Shown: positions 60,701 through 64,000 of the stretch, in pieces
Layout of the letters: each line of letters begins with the position of its first letter
Numbering within the stretch: position 1 is the stretch's first letter
Assembly (NCBI GenBank): GCA_023053545.1
Contig: JAKZAN010000001.1
Span: 8,390,565-8,454,564, forward strand
Length of the DNA: 64,000 nucleotides
Reading direction: 5' to 3'
DNA from: Lepidurus packardi
Lineage: Eukaryota > Arthropoda > Branchiopoda > Notostraca > Triopsidae
Made by a program: the position numbers and the translations under genes
Notes under the pieces: model-generated
Database searches by the model: none
Seen by the model: only the letters and a program-made list of their open reading frames with translations
What the model was told of the DNA's origin: nothing

Positions 60701-62683
60701 GTCCCAAAGCGCCACATGGGATTAAAAATATAAATCTATATATCGATACTTGCGCGCGATAGCTTAGAAAAGAGATCTGTTTAGTTAAGGAAGACCACCT
60801 TTGATTCAAAGGTGGCTCAGTCAAGTGAAGGAAAAAAGGTCTGCCAATATCTTTCGGTTTTTAACAACCCTCCTAACCCTCGTATGTTTTGAACCCCCTG
60901 CCGAGTGACTTTTGACTTTAAAAAGGGATTTTTCCCTTTCCAGTCCCCAGGGAGAGAGAAGCGATGCTGATTGACAATCTTTGGCAGCTTGAAAAGTCGG
61001 GAACGATTTGCCCTTTTGAGTTGGCTGTGGCATAGATATGCGTGCGCTCTCAGGGGGTGAAAAGCCAAGAGCTTCTGCCTATTGTTGGGTATCAGAAAGT
61101 TGAAAAGAATGGTAGCTAAGAAGGATATATAACACTAAAAGCAGCAAAACTCCCCTCTGCTTTTGGGTCTTTTTTCATGCAAAGTACGCATTGACGTTTC
61201 AAGAGAACGATGGTTGTGGGGAGTTGAACTTTGCTACCCATTTGTTGGTGCATGGCATTAAAGGGCAATAGTTATCAAAAATCTACATCTTGGGATATTG
61301 ATCGATTCTTATAGTGTAGATTTTTCCAAGAGTTCGAATGTTTATTTCAAATGTGTCTGAAAAGCGGTTCACCAGTTACCAAATCTGTAAACCTTTTGCC
61401 ATTTTCCCGTAACGTTAACCATTGATAAGGTTTCGGCCAAGCAGCGCGGTGCCTAACTTTGTTAGTGCTGTGTTTAACATACGCTACCGTCCGAGAACAC
61501 CGCGGCAAGTTCAAATTCAAATTGTCTTAGCTTTATTATTATTCTAATAATTCAATAACTATTTCGCGCACAGAGAAGTACATTGTATCGCTGGAAACTA
61601 GATTTTGTACTCCTATTTTTTAAGATAAAGTTGTATCCACCGGATTAGAGTAAAAGTTCATATTTCTTTTTTTGTTTAAATAAACATTTAAGTTTTATGT
61701 TTTAAGTTTGTATTTTTTTATTTTTACAAAATTTGAACATATTGTTTTAATATAGAAATAAATCGGTACAGACACCATGATTAATGAATGCATGATAAAG
61801 ATGAAAGAATATGAAACGTTTAAGAGCAAAACGCGAAAATATGTATGTTTTGAACCAAATTATCAAAGTTGAAGCGTCGGGACGTCTTTGGGTTGCATTG
61901 CTCTCTTGCCATTGACTTGAGGGTGCTGAGGCGACAATCAAGGAGCTTAGGGTCTTGTTGGCACAGTGCTGACGGAACAACCCATGTGTCAAGTCCGAAG
62001 GAAGAGAGGTTTGCCACCCGCCAAGTCTCCGCGAGCCCGGCGACACATCAGCGTGACTTTCCTTATGGAGATCTCATTGCGATGGTGCAGTGTAATCCTC
62101 AGGGAGTCCCGCTGAGTTGCTCCGCGTCGTTCAACCTATCCTCGACCACGTATGGCGGGAAAACACGCCCCATTCCCGCTTCCTTCGCTATTGGGGATCC
62201 CGGCCTGCGTGAATCGTGCAGTCCCACTCGCCCGGTCCCCGGTTTTGTCGTGCAGGGTGCTAACGAACCTTTTGTTAAACTGAGCGTTAGAGCCCACCTC
62301 TGCTGCTCTGCTCAGGACGGGGGCGACCCAGGGCGAAGGCCATTGTTTCTCTTGCCGGCTTGTTTTAGACAGCAAAACAGCAGCAGCACAACACAAACTT
62401 GAGCGGGAGCGAGTCAGGTGTAACAAGCCAGCTGGCTCTCGTTTTTCCTTGGGGAAAATATCCTAGTGTTTCCTTTGCTATGGGACTTTGAGCAGAGAAA
62501 CCCGCACGTTTAGGTTTGGAAGACGAAGTCTGTCAGTCAGTCGCTTGGTCCCTTGTTGTTGCTTCCTTCCAGTGTCACCGTCGGGAAAACTTCGGGGCAA
62601 TTCTTCGTTGACTTTTAACCCGGTGTTGTGAATTTTTGAAAGGTAACACCAAGTTTCCTCCCTTATTGTTCCCTTACCCGTCG
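57718..62683. other. Upstream region of T-box gene 2
   Basis: Right part of the divergent interval. It holds a short GT repeat (58,010-58,026). A GC-richer segment with long overlapping open frames on both strands lies at about 61,870-62,430, ending about 250 bp before the T-box start codon; its position mirrors the similar segment upstream of gene 1. It probably contains the promoter and 5'UTR. No gene is supported. Confidence 0.45.
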
Positions 62684-63489
62684 ATGGTGCCCGCGGGGAT
62701 GGAAGAAGAAAGCAGTCCAGGAACTGCCGGCGGCGCTATTGCTGCAGCCGCCGTAGCAGTAGCTGCGGCAGCTGCTGCTGCAGCGGTTGTGGATGGTGGA
62801 AATGGCTTACGGGCGCGCGCTACAGACTTTTCCATTGCTGCAATTATTGGAAAACATGCCGAAATGGCCGCAGGCCAAGTTTCTAGGAAAAGTCACCTTG
62901 CGTCTTCAGGTAAAAACATACAACTCAGCCAAAAAAAAGGAAAATGTAAACAGACCAAGAAAATTGCGCTAGATTTTTTTTAAAGAAATTTAGGGCACTT
63001 TTGAGAAGATTTTAATTGGGGCTGTTTTGTTAAAACATTAGGACGACGGCTGTCTGATAAGGAATGGTTGGAGGTTGATGGTCCTCAAAAGCCTGATTGG
63101 GTGCCACGAACTGGGAGTGAAACTCCTGCGAGTGCTAGTAGTACGCCGTGTTTATCCCCTTTTGCTGGCGAAGGCTCAGGAACGTCAGAAATTGACGTGG
63201 ATGCCGATGAAGACGATGTCTATTTGAATGTGTCGGACTTGAACGGTGAGCCGAAAGACGAACACAATTCGAGTGCGACTTCATCAGAGGACGCTACTAC
63301 CAGAGACAGCGGCAGTAATAGTAATCGTAAAAGTTGTAGCTCGGCTCGCAAAGCGAAACTCAATCCGCGTGTCCAACCGCGCTGCAACTGTGATGAACTC
63401 TTAGGCATTGACTGTCATCTGGAAACCAAAGAATTGTGGGACAAATTCCATGAATTGGGAACAGAAATGATCATCACCAAGACTGGAAG
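62684..63489 (+). CDS. H15/mid: T-box transcription factor midline/H15 (Tbx20), gene 2, 5' part
   Basis: Two exons are visible (62684-62909, 63042-63489), giving 224 residues and the first half-codon of the next exon; the rest lies beyond the window. The start MVPAGMEEE matches MLPAMMEEE of gene 1, which decides between several in-frame starts. A poly-Ala run precedes the eh1-like motif FSIAAIIG. Exon 2 has an acidic/Ser-rich region (EIDVDADEDD), then [11 protein letters not shown] and the start of the T-box ([19 protein letters not shown]). Intron 1 (phase 1, after the eh1 exon) and intron 2 (phase 2, in the T-box after KTG) lie at the same places as in gene 1. It is therefore a tandem paralog in divergent orientation, comparable to the adjacent midline and H15 genes of insects; which is which cannot be told here. 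Confidence 0.95.
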
Positions 63490-64000
63490 GTGAGTCTTTT
63501 ATTGGCGCTTTGCTCGTCCCAATATTTTGTGCAAGGTTCGTAAAAGGCACACTTTTTTATATATTTTTTCCCTTCTTTTATCCTAGTAAAAGTTATGGAT
63601 TCCTTTTTCTTTGTTCGAGGGAATGTTATTATGAATCGCTTTTGGTTAGATGACACGTGAAACGATTACGCGTCAGACAAGGGCTTAAAAGGTTCAGCTT
63701 CTTATATGTGGTCCTCCGTGACATTTTTGGCTGCAGTTACGGGAATATCCTTTTTCTTCTCTCCCTCAAAATGGGAAAAGAAAAAAGAAAATAATAATAA
63801 TAACTGGAAAGATTGTGGTAGATCACTTTATTTACGCCACACCCCCTGCGATTGGCCATAGCATGTAGAACGCGATAAAAAACATGTATATAGCTTCTTT
63901 TGGTGGATCCCTTTCCCCCACCCACCCCCTTATTGTTACTTTAGGAGGGTTCAGATATATAATCCACCACGATTTTCGGTGGGGAGACAAGGTAATAATA
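63490..64000 (+). other. Intron 2 of T-box gene 2 (incomplete)
   Basis: Starts with donor GTGAGT at 63490. No acceptor followed by the expected T-box continuation (RMFPT-like) appears before the window end, so the intron is at least 511 bp. Contains a short ATAATAATAA run near 63,791-63,801. Confidence 0.8.

Noticed and set aside
61869-62402. 177-codon plus-strand frame before T-box gene 2
   Set aside because: Low-complexity Ser/Pro content, open antisense frame, no domain; the T-box start is set by homology to gene 1 farther downstream.

Overview
The window is nuclear DNA of an animal, most likely an arthropod. Coding sequence is cut by many short GT-AG introns (about 50-130 bp), and the recognisable proteins match arthropod families: the RNF41 ligase elgi, an RZ-type RGS protein, the ER co-chaperone shv/DNAJB11, and two midline/H15 (Tbx20) T-box genes. 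Compact introns, low gene density and homopolymer/AT microsatellites would fit a branchiopod crustacean such as a Daphnia-like species, but nothing seen fixes the species.

Layout. 1-1925 (minus): two tandem relatives of a secreted PAN/Apple-like protein with Thr/Pro-rich linkers; the left copy is cut by the window edge and may be damaged. 3424-5012 (plus): elgi/RNF41, four coding exons, 315 aa. 7073-11662 (minus): RGS17/19/20-type protein, five coding exons, 314 aa, convergent with elgi. 16577-17997 (minus): shv/DNAJB11, six exons, 358 aa. 18294-23508 (minus): a 16-exon, roughly 1,354-aa protein with about 24 C2H2 fingers, ending only about 300 bp upstream of shv. 23509-41637: about 18 kb with no gene I can support, holding repeats (a degenerate AT minisatellite, a 305-bp-period tandem duplication containing a perfect 20-bp palindrome, one TTAA-flanked MITE, and an 82-unit TA tract). 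41638-46799 (minus): a complete 649-aa midline/H15 T-box gene whose fifth intron carries a pogo/Tigger-like DNA-transposon derivative. 46800-62683: the shared 15.9-kb upstream region of two head-to-head T-box genes, with two more MITE copies. 62684 to the right edge (plus): the 5' half of the second midline/H15 gene, cut by the window end.

The exon models for elgi, RGS, shv, the zinc-finger gene and T-box gene 1 were joined by hand; in each case exon phases and total length close to an exact open frame. The genes do not form a pathway. The clearest functional unit is the divergent T-box pair, which keeps the same intron positions, an eh1-like repression motif and the same pre-T-box motif in both members. 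The most interesting non-genic items are the transposon families, which I cannot match to a named family from memory, and the template-switch-like palindrome.
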